A DNA stretch of 64,000 bases. Origin: Leishmania mexicana MHOM/GT/2001/U1103. Its lineage: Eukaryota > Euglenozoa > Kinetoplastea > Trypanosomatida > Trypanosomatidae. The notes under the pieces are model-generated. The model searched no databases and was not told the origin of the DNA. It saw only the letters and a list, made by a program, of their open reading frames with translations. Positions within the stretch are counted from its first letter, which is position 1. Each line of letters starts with the position of its first letter. Positions 30,282-41,800 of the stretch are shown here, one piece after another. A program made the translations under genes and the position numbers. The stretch lies in NCBI RefSeq assembly GCF_000234665.1, contig NC_018313.1, positions 410,377 through 474,376 on the forward strand, read 5' to 3'.

Positions 30282-30756
30282 GGCGCAGCTGTGGCAGTGG
30301 CTGAGCAATCACACTCCTAACCCTTTTCATGCAAGCGCGTTTGCGCCTCTTGTGGTGGTGGTGGCTGGCGGAGAGACAGAAGGGGAGGAAGACAGGGCAG
30401 CGAAGGCATACATCACGGCGCTCCAGACGTGCCTCGCGTGCACCGAAGCTCCTCCGTCACGCACAAGACTCCAAGAAGGATGGAGAGGGGAGGGGGAGGG
30501 GAGGGTGTCATCCACATGCGTCGACAGAGCGGTCCTGCATCGCTGGTGCCATGCTTCCTAGTCGTGATGTACCTCGACTCGCCCGTCGCCCTCGCCGAGC
30601 GGCACATCCGGCCCGTTTCTGTTTGCTGTCACGTTACCCTCTTGAAAGGGGAGGGGCACACCCGTGCCTGCGCACCTGCGCGCCCGCGTGTCTGAGTACG
30701 TCGTCCCTCCCTCGCGTCGATCCGTCCCGCCTTACCCCCCTCCACGAACCACACGC
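30282..30756. other. Short intergenic spacer
   Basis: Carries the acceptor at 30365-30400 and the 3' flank of the 1543-residue gene. No further feature. Confidence 0.5.
30365..30400 (-). promoter_or_regulatory. Putative spliced-leader acceptor for the 604-aa gene
   Basis: C/T-rich minus-strand run (30370-30400) followed by GCCAG, AG at 30366-30365; 5' UTR of about 84 nt. Confidence 0.5.
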
Positions 30757-33700
30757 TCATACAACAGTGGCACTGCACAGCACCACATCGGCGGTGACCA
30801 CCACGCTGCACCCTTCCGCTCGAGAGGGCCAGTCCACCTCGGCAGAGAGTCGCTGCGCCTCGTTCGGTGCAGTGTCCCCGCTCGTCAATGTCCGAAGAAC
30901 GCGCAGAGAGCGCCGTCCACCATCGACGGCAAAGCTGTCGCGCCCATCGGCTGCGTTGGCGTCATCGAAGGTGCAGAAAGGATCGGTGAGGTGTACGACG
31001 TCACGTCCGCCGTCTCTGGTGCAGCAGCCCGGGCTGCGGCTGCTCGGATGCTTCCCGCACTCGCGTGAGTTGTCGCCGTGGCCTTGAGAAGCACCGTTGC
31101 TGTCATTGGTGGTTCGCACCCTCTCTTTCAGCCAACACGGTTGGCCGCCTGCCCACACCGTCTGTGCCCACCGCGCAGTCCACTCCGCGCTCCACTGCAG
31201 CGTCGTGAGCACGTCGGCCAACCCCGATTTGGAGGCGCTCGGAGAGGAACTGGCGGCACGACGTGCCTGCAGCAGCCAGTCGAGCGGGTGGCGGTCGTGT
31301 AGCTGTGCGGACGTCATGCGCGCCACGTACGACACCGGCAGACAGCAGGCGTGCAGTGTGATGCTGTCCTGGTGTGGGTCTGTGGCGCCGCTTGTGCTCT
31401 GAGGCGCTGCCCTGTGCGGGACCGTCCACGCCGGCGTGCCTGCTGCCGCAGCGTAAGGAAGCACGAGACTTGTAGGGGGTGGCTGGTGCTGGAGGTCCTT
31501 GTCCTCTGCCGTCGCACTCTTCCAGACAAGGTATGGTAGCGTGCGCCGCTCTGAGAAGACTTGCTGGACCACGAACTGCGGACTGTGGCGGCGTTCTTCT
31601 GCCTTCGCGTCCTGCTGCGGCTCTTGCTGCTGCGCGACCCTTGCAGAGGTGTCAGCTGATCCACCGGCGCCATCACCGCCGCTGGTGCAGCGGAACGCGA
31701 CTAAGTCACCACGCTGCACCGGTGCTGTCAGCGGCATGTCGTCAGCGACCACACCAAAGCCGCCACCATTGTTTTCGCGTAAGAGGCAGTCAAGGTCGAC
31801 GCCATCGGGCAGCCGCAGCCAGACCTGCTGTGGTGTGCTCGTGAAAGTCCACAGGGTCGGCTCGACGACGCGGTGCACGCCGGCGGTGGTGTGCTGCGGC
31901 CGCGGCCGCTCACCGTTGCGCAGTATTGCGCTCGTTTCCCAGCGTGCGGACTGCAGCGCCTCCGCGGACGGGATCACGGCAAGCGCGTAGAGGGCGGACA
32001 CCTCGTCATCGTGGCTGCTCTCGCTTCGGTGAGAGTGCCGGATTGCATAAGTGTGGTGCCCATGATGGCGTCCACGCAGCACCGTTGCGACTCCATGAGT
32101 AGCAGCAAGGGAGGCGCGCAGGTACCGCGGACGCGTTCCACCAGGGCGGTAGTGCCTCTCCGATTCGCCACGCGCCTCCATCGCACAGATGCGCTGCTGG
32201 TGCTCGGCAACAAGACGTGCGTCGAGTGTGTGTGCATCCGCGAGCACGCGCTCGTAGAGGCCTTGCAGTTCCTGGCGCGACTTGAGGGGCTCCGATGGCG
32301 CCAGCGACGAGGCCCCTGGAGGCAGCGGCACGGACGCTTCAGTAGGCACCATCGCCGCGTCCCTCTTCGCAAGCTCGGCACCCTCGCCACCGACACTGGC
32401 CGCCTCCGCAGTGGACGGAGCAGACAGGGCGGCAGAGGCAGCGAGGAGCGCAGAGGCTGCTCGGTCCTCTCGTGCTGCAAGGGCGTCACACACGGCACAC
32501 CTCGCGTCGACAGCGCGGCGCAGCAGCGCGCGGCCAAGTGGGCATGTGAGCTGTGTGTACAGCCGCAGCGCGACCGTGTGCTGGAGCCGCAGCTGCCGAA
32601 GGGAGGGTGGCGCCGGCTGCGGCTGTGAAAGAGTGGGGGAGGACTTACTTGACGCCGCGTCACCTTGCAGGCTGCCGCTGGTGCCGAGCGGCAGATCGGC
32701 CGCACCAAAGCGCACAGACGACGGGGCGGTGATCAACCAGTCGTTCAGCTTGCGCGTCAGCACAGACAACACGACGAGACGGGCCATGGGCTCGTACGCG
32801 TCGAACTCCAGCGCTGCCATCGCTGGCCGCAAGACACGATCCTGGGCCGCTAGGCACCGCGTGTAGGCACGGCGCCAGTGGTCCAGCGCGAAGCCCTCGC
32901 CATCAGCTGCCTGCGGCACCATCGACAGCTGCTGCACTTTCTCTGTCCACAGCCGGAACGCGAGCTGGGCAAGGGTGCGAGAGGCAGCCGCGGCGGGGCA
33001 ACTTGGCTGCCGCAGGCGCTCCGCCAGCCCCATGTGCGGCGTACCGCGGCTGCCATCCGCTCCTTCAAGAAGGGAGGGGTCGTAGAGCAGCCTGAGCAAC
33101 GGCAGTGGCAGCGAGTCGACGCACTTGTCAGAGACAAGGGTTGCGAGGGAGTTCGGTGACAGCCCCGCCTGCAGCAGGAGGCGCACGCACGGCAGATGTT
33201 GACGCCTGCACGCCACGTCAAGGGCGTTTTGGCCGAGGGTGTCCATCAGGTGTAAACCCCACACGGAGAAGACTGAGCTGCACAAGCCACGACCCAGGCC
33301 TGTGGGGGCTGGCTGGCTCACCGGACCACCAATGGACGCCACCGCACCACTTGCTGCTGCTTCTGGTGTCGGTAAATCTGCTCTGTGGCGACGAGAGTCA
33401 CCGACACCTTCGCAACTCGCATGCGCAGCGCCAAGTTGAATGACGTAAGCTCGACTGCCGTGTCCGGCGCCAACGTCCCTCCCCACCGATTCTTTGCCTG
33501 CCGTCATCGCTGCGGTGCGGCCGTCAAGCGTACGACAGAGAAGGCTCAGCAACGGCACATCTCCCTGTTGCGAGAGCCAGTGAAACACCGTGCCGGAGGC
33601 GCCGCAGTGGCGGGCGCCAGCGGCGTGGATGCGCTTGCTCTTCTCATCTTGGTGGGGCCGCAACACTTGCTGCATGCGTTCGGTCACGAACGGCAGCTGC

Positions 33701-35388
33701 ACAAGGTGGGCGAGGAGCACGCGGTGGCTGTCGCGCTGAGAGTTCAGGTGTTTCTCTGTCGCACCACCTTCGACACCGGGCCCACACGCTGCGACTTCAG
33801 CAGCGGGTAGTACAACTTGCAGGAACAGTAGTGCGCTGCGCCAGCGCGCCGCCGCGCCTCTGGAAATTGGGGCCCTCGTGCCTGTAATCTCGGGGGAAGA
33901 AGGTCCGGAGGTCAGCCATGCCTCCGCTTGCCACCAGCTGATCCAAAGAGCCTCGAGAACCGCATATCGCCTCCACCCCGGGTGTTGCGGCCGCCTACAC
34001 CCCGCCCTTTCGCATGCCTCTTGATGATGCGGCCACCACGTGGCTGTGCAGAACAAGGGTGGGCAGCACAGTCGCATCAGCGAGGCTCGACAGTTGTTCC
34101 ACAACGCGATGCGACACGCAGCTACCCATCCGACTTCGCACGAGCTCAGCTCAGCTCTATTAAAGCCGTTTCGAGTCTCTCCTCGTTGCCGTCTGTGTTG
34201 GACTCCTGCATCTTCCGCCGCATCCTCTGCGCCTTGATAGGCGGCAGCGTAGCAGCGAAGGTGCAGGAGTGCCTCCACCGCAAGCTCGTTGTCCAGCGCC
34301 GCGGCGTAGCACAGCGGACACCGCGCAGCCGTGTCCATGTCACTTCGCGAGGATAAAGCGTGGACACGGTCCTCGGCCATCGCGAAGCCGCGCGCAAGCA
34401 CATCAAGTCCCGCGAGAAGCGACGGCTGGCGCCACAGCTGCGTCTCAGGCAAACGACTTTCCAGCAGCGGTAGCAGGCGCTCGAGGACTCTGCAGCAGCG
34501 ACTGAACGGTGTGTCGTCGGGCGCAGCCTTACCAAGCGTGTAGTGTGACCGCAGCGCAGCAGAGAAGAAGTCCGCTCCTGCTCCACCGCCAGCTCCGTGC
34601 CGTGCCGCTGTATCGCGTGGCGTGTGGCCGGTGAGGTAGTCCGCGGTGGAGCTCAGCGATGAGTGCGCGCTTTCCTGCCGCGACGGTCTCGATGATATGT
34701 GCGGCTGCAGTGGGTGGCGCTCTGACGCGTCTCGGAAGCTGCTCACCATGTCTTCGACGCTGACGTCAGCGCGGCACTGCGCTCCGAGGAAGCGACGCTG
34801 TCTCCAGCTGAGAGCAGCCGACATGTACAGGACGAGTGCCCAGAACACGTCGGCAGCGTCGATGTCAGCAGTGCACGCAAAGGATGTCGGCGGCGCTGGC
34901 GCTGTGCTTGTAGCCTTGGATGTCTTCGACGACAGGATCACGTCCGTCTTGTGCGTGGCGCGGTAGAGCTCCTGCACGTAGGCGTTGCTACGCTTGAGCA
35001 GCCGTTTGAAGCGCTGCCGCACTGCCATGCGGGTCATCTGCGCGTTCCTGGTCGGCGTTGGGCTAGGCGAGGAGGTGTGCTGCTGTCGGCCACGGTGCAG
35101 TGCATCAATGTTGCTAAAAGCCTCTACACTATCGTCGGCAGCCTTTGGAGCGGCGGACGGGTTCTCAGTTCTGTAGGATGCCGGTGGCTGTTCCGCACAC
35201 CGCGCTGTCGCGGTGTAGAGGAGATGCCGCAGCCGACTGAGCTCCATAAGCTCGCACAGCACCGTTGCTGCGGTGGACTCACCGGCTGCGCTTTGAGCGG
35301 ATTCCCACGGAGTACATGTGAGCCACTTCCTCGCGGCTTCGAGAAGTGGCGCTGCGCTGCTGGGGACGCTAACAGCCTCGTCGCGCAT
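30757..35388 (-). CDS. Large ankyrin-repeat-like protein (1543 aa)
   Basis: No orthologue recognised. It starts at the ATG at 35386-35388. Helical N-terminal third (FKRLLKRSNAYVQELYRATH near 115). Ankyrin-type units occur in the middle: GTVFHWLSQQGDVPLLSLLC near 600, then GQNALDVACRRQHLPCVRLL and LLQAGLSPNSLATLV near 705-740. These show the G-x-x-x-L/H and A-x-x-G helix pattern of ankyrin repeats, though with degenerate spacing. Another helical region follows (LRLYTQLTCPLGRALLRRAV near 965), then Ala/Ser-rich linkers and a C-terminal region that includes the acidic, helical LVVLSVLTRKL-type segments. No catalytic motif found. Function is probably protein-protein interaction; this rests only on the repeats. 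Confidence 0.8.
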   Translation of the reverse strand: MRDEAVSVPSSAAPLLEAARKWLTCTPWESAQSAAGESTAATVLCELMELSRLRHLLYTATARCAEQPPASYRTENPSAAPKAADDSVEAFSNIDALHRGRQQHTSSPSPTPTRNAQMTRMAVRQRFKRLLKRSNAYVQELYRATHKTDVILSSKTSKATSTAPAPPTSFACTADIDAADVFWALVLYMSAALSWRQRRFLGAQCRADVSVEDMVSSFRDASERHPLQPHISSRPSRQESAHSSLSSTADYLTGHTPRDTAARHGAGGGAGADFFSAALRSHYTLGKAAPDDTPFSRCCRVLERLLPLLESRLPETQLWRQPSLLAGLDVLARGFAMAEDRVHALSSRSDMDTAARCPLCYAAALDNELAVEALLHLRCYAAAYQGAEDAAEDAGVQHRRQRGETRNGFNRAELSSCEVGWVAACRIALWNNCRASLMRLCCPPLFCTATWWPHHQEACERAGCRRPQHPGWRRYAVLEALWISWWQAEAWLTSGPSSPEITGTRAPISRGAAARWRSALLFLQVVLPAAEVAACGPGVEGGATEKHLNSQRDSHRVLLAHLVQLPFVTERMQQVLRPHQDEKSKRIHAAGARHCGASGTVFHWLSQQGDVPLLSLLCRTLDGRTAAMTAGKESVGRDVGAGHGSRAYVIQLGAAHASCEGVGDSRRHRADLPTPEAAASGAVASIGGPVSQPAPTGLGRGLCSSVFSVWGLHLMDTLGQNALDVACRRQHLPCVRLLLQAGLSPNSLATLVSDKCVDSLPLPLLRLLYDPSLLEGADGSRGTPHMGLAERLRQPSCPAAAASRTLAQLAFRLWTEKVQQLSMVPQAADGEGFALDHWRRAYTRCLAAQDRVLRPAMAALEFDAYEPMARLVVLSVLTRKLNDWLITAPSSVRFGAADLPLGTSGSLQGDAASSKSSPTLSQPQPAPPSLRQLRLQHTVALRLYTQLTCPLGRALLRRAVDARCAVCDALAAREDRAASALLAASAALSAPSTAEAASVGGEGAELAKRDAAMVPTEASVPLPPGASSLAPSEPLKSRQELQGLYERVLADAHTLDARLVAEHQQRICAMEARGESERHYRPGGTRPRYLRASLAATHGVATVLRGRHHGHHTYAIRHSHRSESSHDDEVSALYALAVIPSAEALQSARWETSAILRNGERPRPQHTTAGVHRVVEPTLWTFTSTPQQVWLRLPDGVDLDCLLRENNGGGFGVVADDMPLTAPVQRGDLVAFRCTSGGDGAGGSADTSARVAQQQEPQQDAKAEERRHSPQFVVQQVFSERRTLPYLVWKSATAEDKDLQHQPPPTSLVLPYAAAAGTPAWTVPHRAAPQSTSGATDPHQDSITLHACCLPVSYVARMTSAQLHDRHPLDWLLQARRAASSSPSASKSGLADVLTTLQWSAEWTARWAQTVWAGGQPCWLKERVRTTNDSNGASQGHGDNSRECGKHPSSRSPGCCTRDGGRDVVHLTDPFCTFDDANAADGRDSFAVDGGRRSLRVLRTLTSGDTAPNEAQRLSAEVDWPSRAEGCSVVVTADVVLCSATVV

Positions 35389-36426
35389 GCCGCGAGAGAG
35401 CGTCTATCTGTGTATCGGGTTGTGTGTTGGTCTATCTATGCTGAAGGTGTGTGTGTGCGTGTGTGATAGGGACGAAGCCGCAAGCTGATCGAAGGGTGGA
35501 AGGGCAGGCTCACGGCGCGCCGCTGCAGCATTGCTGATGGTTGCCTTCGCCGATCCTGCGATGAAAATACGAGGCGAGAGAGTGCACAGCAGGAGAGGAG
35601 GGTGTGTTGGGGTCGGGGTGCGACAAGACAGACGTGGTGCATCCCTTCTCCGCTGCTGCCGAGTTCTTGCACAGGTACCGAAGCATACGGACATGGTGCG
35701 CATGCAAGCACCGAATAACGAGGCCTCATGCCTCAGTGAACCTTCTCCTCTCGCCCTCCCCCTCTCCCTCTCCCCCGCGCGCTCTCGCTGCATCCTCTCC
35801 CAGCTCTCAGCAACTGCAAGCGAATGGGGAGGACGAGAGCGGGGATCTGCTGCCGTCGCAGCGGGAAGAGGGGTTCGGGGGTCAAGATTCGTGTGGCTGG
35901 TGTGTGCTTGCGTGTGCGCGGGCTACCGTGAGAGAGCGCCTCGCGGCTGACTTGCAGAGACATGAATAGGACTGAAGAGTGAGCGGGGCGACAGGCGGGG
36001 CCGCGCGGGGGTCGGCAGACGGCCGTGCAGATGCGGCGATGACGGGATGCCCCATGGCGCAAAGGTACATTGGCCCTCTACTCGGACGCCATCGCCAGTG
36101 ATCGAGAGACACGTGCGCTCCAGCGTCCCCCCCTCCACACACCAGACACACCAGCCGAAAACATAATCGCGAGACACTCAAGCGTAGAGATCATAATGTA
36201 GCGGGCAACGTGTAAAGTGAGCGTGCACCTGGCGCATGACCGCGTGGGGAGGAGGGAGGGAGGGGGGGGGGCAGCAGCCCAGCACACATGCTCAATGGCG
36301 TACTGAAGAAGCGGGTGCACCGACCCCCGCCGTTTTGGATTCGCGTCTGTCTGGCCTCCTCCTCCACCCTTCCCTGTTATGGCGTGGAGCTGTGCGTGCA
36401 TGTTGCTCCCGACACCGCCGAACATC
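35389..36426. other. Intergenic spacer
   Basis: Contains the acceptor of the 1543-residue gene (35485-35509), a CTCCC-rich run near 35750-35780 on the plus strand, and the RING gene 3' flank with a poly-G run near 36260. No gene recognised. Confidence 0.45.
35485..35509 (-). promoter_or_regulatory. Putative spliced-leader acceptor for the 1543-aa gene
   Basis: Minus-strand GCCTGCCCTTCCACCCTTCG followed by ATCAG, AG at 35486-35485; 5' UTR of about 96 nt. Confidence 0.45.
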
Positions 36427-37680
36427 TCACCTCTCAACGGAGATATACACATGCAAGTGATGCGCGTTGGCCCCAGAAGGGGCAGTGTCCTCCTCCTCGA
36501 CAGCGTCGGCCCGCGCCTCCGTAGGGGAGGTCACCGCGCCAGTGGCTGGCACACGTCGCACCAAGGGGCTCGCACTGGCGGTACCGCTGCCAAGCAGCTT
36601 TTCGCCCCCGTCACCGTCGTTGTCTTCGTCGGAGTACGGAACACGTGAGTAGCGGCTTCTAAAAGGATTGATCATCCTCATCTCGGAAGCACCGACAGCT
36701 CTCACCGTGCCACGAGGTGGTTGTTCTGTGCTACCGCGCACACCTGCAACGACGCCGCTTCTAGCGCTGCTGCAGCAGTTGCTCTGTAGCAGCGCCATAG
36801 CGAACTCGACGGAGTGATCTTCGGAAGTCGCGGGGGCGAAGGCCGCCTCACCCACTACACAAGGGTCCTCTTCCCGTGCCGCCCGCGCGCTCGTGGCCGT
36901 GGCACTATAGCAGGTGATGGTTGTCATCTCCATCGGTGATAGGGTGGACTCGCTGCCGTCGCCGCCGCCGCTGTCGTCCTCCGCGGCGCTTAGGAGCTGC
37001 TTGACGTAGTACAGCGGCAGGTCGAAGCAGCGCTGGATGGCGCTGCGGCACACCGGACACTCGTGTAGGCGCCTCGCGCAAAAATGGCAGCAGCACACGT
37101 GCCCACACGGCGTCAGCGCCACGTCTATGTGGCGGGCGCAGCAGATGACGCACCCCACCTTGTCGTCCATGTCCTTCTCTTCCGTCTCGACCAGCTCCTC
37201 CTTAAACTCGCGCGCTTCCGCACGGCGCAGCTGGAGGCGCTTGCGGTAGTGTTCAATCACGCGGCGGTGCTCGAGCACCCACGCGAGATGGCGGCCCACG
37301 CCGGACATGATAATGCTACCCAGAAGGACGAGCACACTCAAGCTGAAGCAACCAATGATGACGCTGCTCTTCGGCATTTCGTAGCCAACGATGTCCTCCG
37401 TGCAGTTAGCGCAGGAGATCGTGCCCGCGCAGCAGCGGATCGCGGACGAGGCGACGCAGCACATTGGCTTCGTCTCCGGGCAAGCGACGGACTGCATGAT
37501 GTGGTATGAGCAGAGGTGCGGGGTGCGATAGGCGACGTAGGGCTGTCGCTCAAGACGAGCATCAGCGTGTCCAAGAGCGCCGCTGCAGCTGAGGACGATA
37601 AACAGCGACATGAGGAAGCGTGTGGCGCGTTCCGCCACGATGACGGAGGCGGCGCCGTTGTGCTGCGGCGCACTTGGCAT
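36427..37680 (-). CDS. Membrane-anchored RING finger protein (probable E3 ubiquitin ligase)
   Basis: Predicted 417-residue membrane E3 ligase. A hydrophobic segment FLMSLFIVLSCSGALGHADA (22-41) looks like a signal peptide, followed by a short Cys-rich lumenal or extracellular domain (eight to nine cysteines between 57 and 93). A transmembrane helix SSVIIGCFSLSVLVLLGSII (105-124) and a basic helical linker follow. The RING has the spacing C177-x2-C180-x11-C192-x-H194-x3-C198-x2-C201-x6-C208-x2-C211, the compact IAP/MULAN type. The C-terminal 200 residues are Ser/acidic-rich and probably disordered. The topology places the RING in the cytosol. The ATG at 37678-37680 is used; the longer frame adds a UTR-like stretch. 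Confidence 0.85.
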   Translation of the reverse strand: MPSAPQHNGAASVIVAERATRFLMSLFIVLSCSGALGHADARLERQPYVAYRTPHLCSYHIMQSVACPETKPMCCVASSAIRCCAGTISCANCTEDIVGYEMPKSSVIIGCFSLSVLVLLGSIIMSGVGRHLAWVLEHRRVIEHYRKRLQLRRAEAREFKEELVETEEKDMDDKVGCVICCARHIDVALTPCGHVCCCHFCARRLHECPVCRSAIQRCFDLPLYYVKQLLSAAEDDSGGGDGSESTLSPMEMTTITCYSATATSARAAREEDPCVVGEAAFAPATSEDHSVEFAMALLQSNCCSSARSGVVAGVRGSTEQPPRGTVRAVGASEMRMINPFRSRYSRVPYSDEDNDGDGGEKLLGSGTASASPLVRRVPATGAVTSPTEARADAVEEEDTAPSGANAHHLHVYISVER

Positions 37681-38847
37681 GCTGCGCGCGACGGGTCGAA
37701 AGGGGCGCAACGACGAGAGAAAGTAAAATATTGGCGGAGGGCGATGATGGTGGTCGTCGTTTGCGCGCAGGCAGCGCTTGCACGCGACAAGAACCGTAAA
37801 GGCAGAATACACAGGACCACGATACCACAGAAGTAAAAGCGTGGATGGAGAAGAGCGGCTGAGCAGATGACCCGCCCGCCCCCACGCGCACGCACCTCAC
37901 TGTACTCAACGAAGGGTGTCTGCTTCCTCGCCGTTGTTCGGCGTTGGAGAGCCAGGAAGAATGATGTCGGGAAGACGGAAGGGGGAGGGGGAGGGGTACC
38001 GGTTTCGGTTGCAACTCTGACGACAGGCTGCTCGATCTACTGATAAGACGACAGAGAGAGAGACCGCAGGTGAGGTGGTTGGTGGTTGGTGGTTGGGCGT
38101 GTGTGTGTGTGTACGTGATGGGAAGGAGGCGAGGCAGATGGCGTCATGGAGTGAAGGGAGGGGAGAGGGGGACAGTGCACGTGAGCGTGGGTAGCTCATG
38201 GTGCTTGGCGATACTCCTAGCCCCCCCCCCTCTCTCTCTCTATCACACGGGAGCACATTCGACGTTGTGGGACGTGCGGTGGGCGCACAGAGTGGCACAG
38301 TCGCCACCTCTTCCACACATACACATGAGTGACGCAGACGCACGCCTCGTGGTGTTCTTCGCGGACTCAAAAACCTTGTCTCGCCTTCTCGTCAGGGAAA
38401 GCACATTATAACTACGCGTCATGTGACAATAGACGTGCGCGAGATCTGAGTATCCAACGTGCTTTGATGGGGCACCGCATCCGCCCGATTCCTCGGCAGC
38501 GGACAAAACGGCTGTGTCACCGTTCCTCTGCCCGTGACTTGATCCTGCGCGTCTTCGCTTTTCTTTTCCGTCCTTGCCGCTCTGAAGAAGTGGCTGCGTG
38601 TGCAGTCACCGAAAGGTACGTCCGCGCAACATGCGTCGGGCCTCCCCCCTCCCCCTCCGTGTGCGCGCCTCGGAGAGCGGAGTGCACAGCTTAAGCGTCT
38701 CTGTCGTTATTATCCGCGGTGCGGGAGGAGCGAGTCAGCGGGCAAGGCCCCACACCCGCAGAGAAGCCACGCATCACCCGTCACCGAAGGGTGTGGGATG
38801 ATGTATTGACGACTTCGCCGCCCCTCCTCGCCTTGCCCCCACCCCAT
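37681..38847. other. Intergenic spacer
   Basis: 1.2 kb with GT runs near 38100, GA-rich tract near 38155-38175 and poly-C followed by CT near 38220-38240 (plus strand). The part near 38820 is the 3' flank of the AAA gene. No gene recognised. Confidence 0.45.
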
Positions 38848-41800
38848 CTACGCAAACATCGCGCTCGCCGAGACGGCGGTGCGCTCCCGCGTCACCGTCC
38901 TGTCCATCTCTGCCTCGATCATGGCCATCGTCACGACCCGCTCCGAAACTGGCAACAGCGCCGCGGTGCAGCAGACATTGAAGGCTATTGTTCGGATCAG
39001 CTTGGGTGAGATACTCGTGGCGCTGAGGCGACCGTAGTCGACGTCGCTGGACGTTGGGACGCGTTCCGGGAAAGCTTTTCGCCACAGCTGCTCGCGTAGG
39101 GGCCGACAAGGCAGCGCAAAGGTCAGCTCCGCCTGGAACAGCATGCATGATGAGCGTGAGTTGATGTTCGTGGTGGAGAAAAGGTGGCGTCCACCGCTGC
39201 CGTCGCGGTGCACCGTCGTTGCGATGACGATGACGGGCCTCGGATACCGACGGGCGTGGTACTGGATGAGCTGTGAGAGCTGTAAGCTCTTTGGGGATTC
39301 GTTGAAGAGGACCTGCGCCTCGTCGAAGACAATGATGGCGCCAAGGCGGCGACCTTCCTCGAACACAACGTGCACCCGCATTTCCTCCCGGAGCAGGAGC
39401 TCCGCCACGTTGCAGAGACGGATGGTGGCGCCGCACTCGTAGGCGATGCCCTCCGCGGCCAGCGACTTACCCGTGCCGCTCACGCCCTGGAACAGGTACA
39501 GCGCCCCGCAGTCGTCGTTGGCGTCCTCGCTGAAGCCCCACTCGGTATACAAGGTGCTGCGGCTCTTGGCGCTGCTGGCGATCCCCTCCAGCTTCTTGGC
39601 GAGATTCGGCTCCACCACCAGCTCGGCAAGCGTGCGCTTCGGGGCCAGGTAGAACTCGCTCATCCCCTCCGGCAATTCCGCGGCGAGAAAAAAGCCGCGC
39701 AGCTGCAGCCGAGCGCCTTCGTCGAGGTCGCGCATTGTTAGCTTCGGTGTAGCGGACTTCTCGCGCGCCACCGCCCTGCTCAAGGCGGCGAGGACGGCGT
39801 TGCGGATGAGGCCGCCGGAGAGCTCGTAGTTCAGCGCTAGCTTCTCGAGGCACACGTCCTCGCTCATGGACAGCTGCTTCGGGATGTGTGATCTCCAAAT
39901 GCGCAGCCGCAGCTGATGGTCCGGCGGACGGAACTCCATCATGAGCGAGATGCGCCGGTTCATCGCCTCATCGAAGTTCTGCGCGCGGTTGGTGGCGAGG
40001 ATGATGAGGCCGTCGTACCGCTCAAACTCGGACAGGAGCGCCGTCACGGTGCCGTTGCTCGTGCGGTCCTCGAAGAGCGACTCGCACTCGTCGAAGAACA
40101 AGATGGCGTCGCTCAGCTTCGCCTCGCGAAAGAGGAAGCGGAGCGCATCGGCCTCGGCCTTCGTCGAGGAGCGAAACTGCGACACGCTGACGAGGAGTAT
40201 CCTCTTCTTGAGGTGGTGCGCGACGGCGTTGGCGAGCATCGTCTTGCCGGTGCCACTCGGGCCGTGGAAGAGCATGACGAGACCGCCTTTGCTGGTGCCG
40301 AGGCCGTCGCCGAAGCCGCTGCTCTTCTTGCACTGCTCGAAGAGGCTGTAGTGTTCAATGGTGGACAGGACGCGTTCCATCGTGGAGGTGGGCAGTACCA
40401 CGTTCGCCAGCTCCACCTTGGGGAAGTACAGCTGCGACCCGGGCACCATCTCCGCCGTCTCGGCTGTGATGCCCATGACATCGTCCACAATCTTCCGATC
40501 GATGTCGACGAGATAGTCCATGAGGTCCGTGTTGAAGCAGGAGCGGCCGACGGCATCGAGTGTGAGGGACAAGACGCCGTTGGACACGAGCGGAGAGGAC
40601 TGGTAGAAGGCGCGACGCGCCACCACCCGCTCCTCCAGCGACTCGCACAGGACGAAGAGCATGTACCCCACCGTGATGAGCCGCTGCCCGTCCCGCATAA
40701 CGTAGCGGCCATTCACCGCCACCAGCATGTCGTGCGAAATGACGTTGCCAACCATGAACAGCATAATCTGCTTCTCCATCTCCGTCAGCTGCAGCCGCTG
40801 AGCGAGCTGCTCGATGCGCGGGGTGAAGGTGCGGGCACTGAGAGTGGCTTGCAGCCGTGACTCGTGCACCGCTGCCGCGACGCGTACTTTGCCCTTCAGC
40901 TCGCGTATCGACGCCTCCACCTTGGACTTGGGGGTGTAGGAGTCCTCCTCGTCCTTCATGTCGCCCTCCGCGTAGCGGATACGAATCATGTTCGCGAGGA
41001 TGCGAAAGGCAGCGTCCATGTACTCGATGTCGGACTCGTAGGGCACCCCCCGCATGGACGAGTCTGTGTGCGACGTGGCAGATGGCGAGGAGGACGCCGC
41101 CGCTGCACCCGCGCCAGTGCCGGTGCAACGATAACGCTGGGCGAGCGGATTGATGTCGGCGAGAACCAGTCGCGTCTTGCGCGGGGCAGACGTCGCCGTC
41201 GCCGCCTCCTCGCCGTCCTCCGGCCGTGGTGTTGTATCCGTCGCGCGTGATGGCGGTGCCGTCGGCGGGGCTGTAGACGGTGTTACCATCGCCGACTCTT
41301 CTCTGCTTCTTTTGCCGTCCTTTACCGCCTCCTCTGTCTCTGTCGCTGCGGAGTTCTTCGCGGCTGGTGCTGCTGCCACAGCACGAGCACTGGATGACGT
41401 GGCAGTTCTGCGGGCGAGTGTATTGCTGAGGCGGTGCGAGACGGCCTCGTAAATCGCGTCCTGGTCTTTCGAAGCCAGCACAGCCGGGTCGATGTCCGCC
41501 AGCACACTGTCGAGCGCCTCCTCATCGTCCACATCGCTCTCCTCGTCACCACGCTTTGGCGATGGCGATACAGAGCGACTGCCACCGACGTGCGCCTCTG
41601 CTTGCGGAGCCGGCGTGGCAGCCGCGGTGCTCGTCGTCTTGGCGTTCCGTTCTTCGTTGAGGACCTCCAGTAGCGCGGTGCGCTCCAGCTTTATGAGTTG
41701 CTCCTCCGACAGCTGATCTCCACTCAGGGCCGCAATCGTTTCCATGGGCAGGGCGTACTTGCACTCCATGAAGGTGGTGCGCATCTTGATGTCGGAAAAG

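Noticed and set aside
39916..40860. 314-codon plus-strand frame
   Set aside because: Antisense to the first AAA module; no recognisable protein features.
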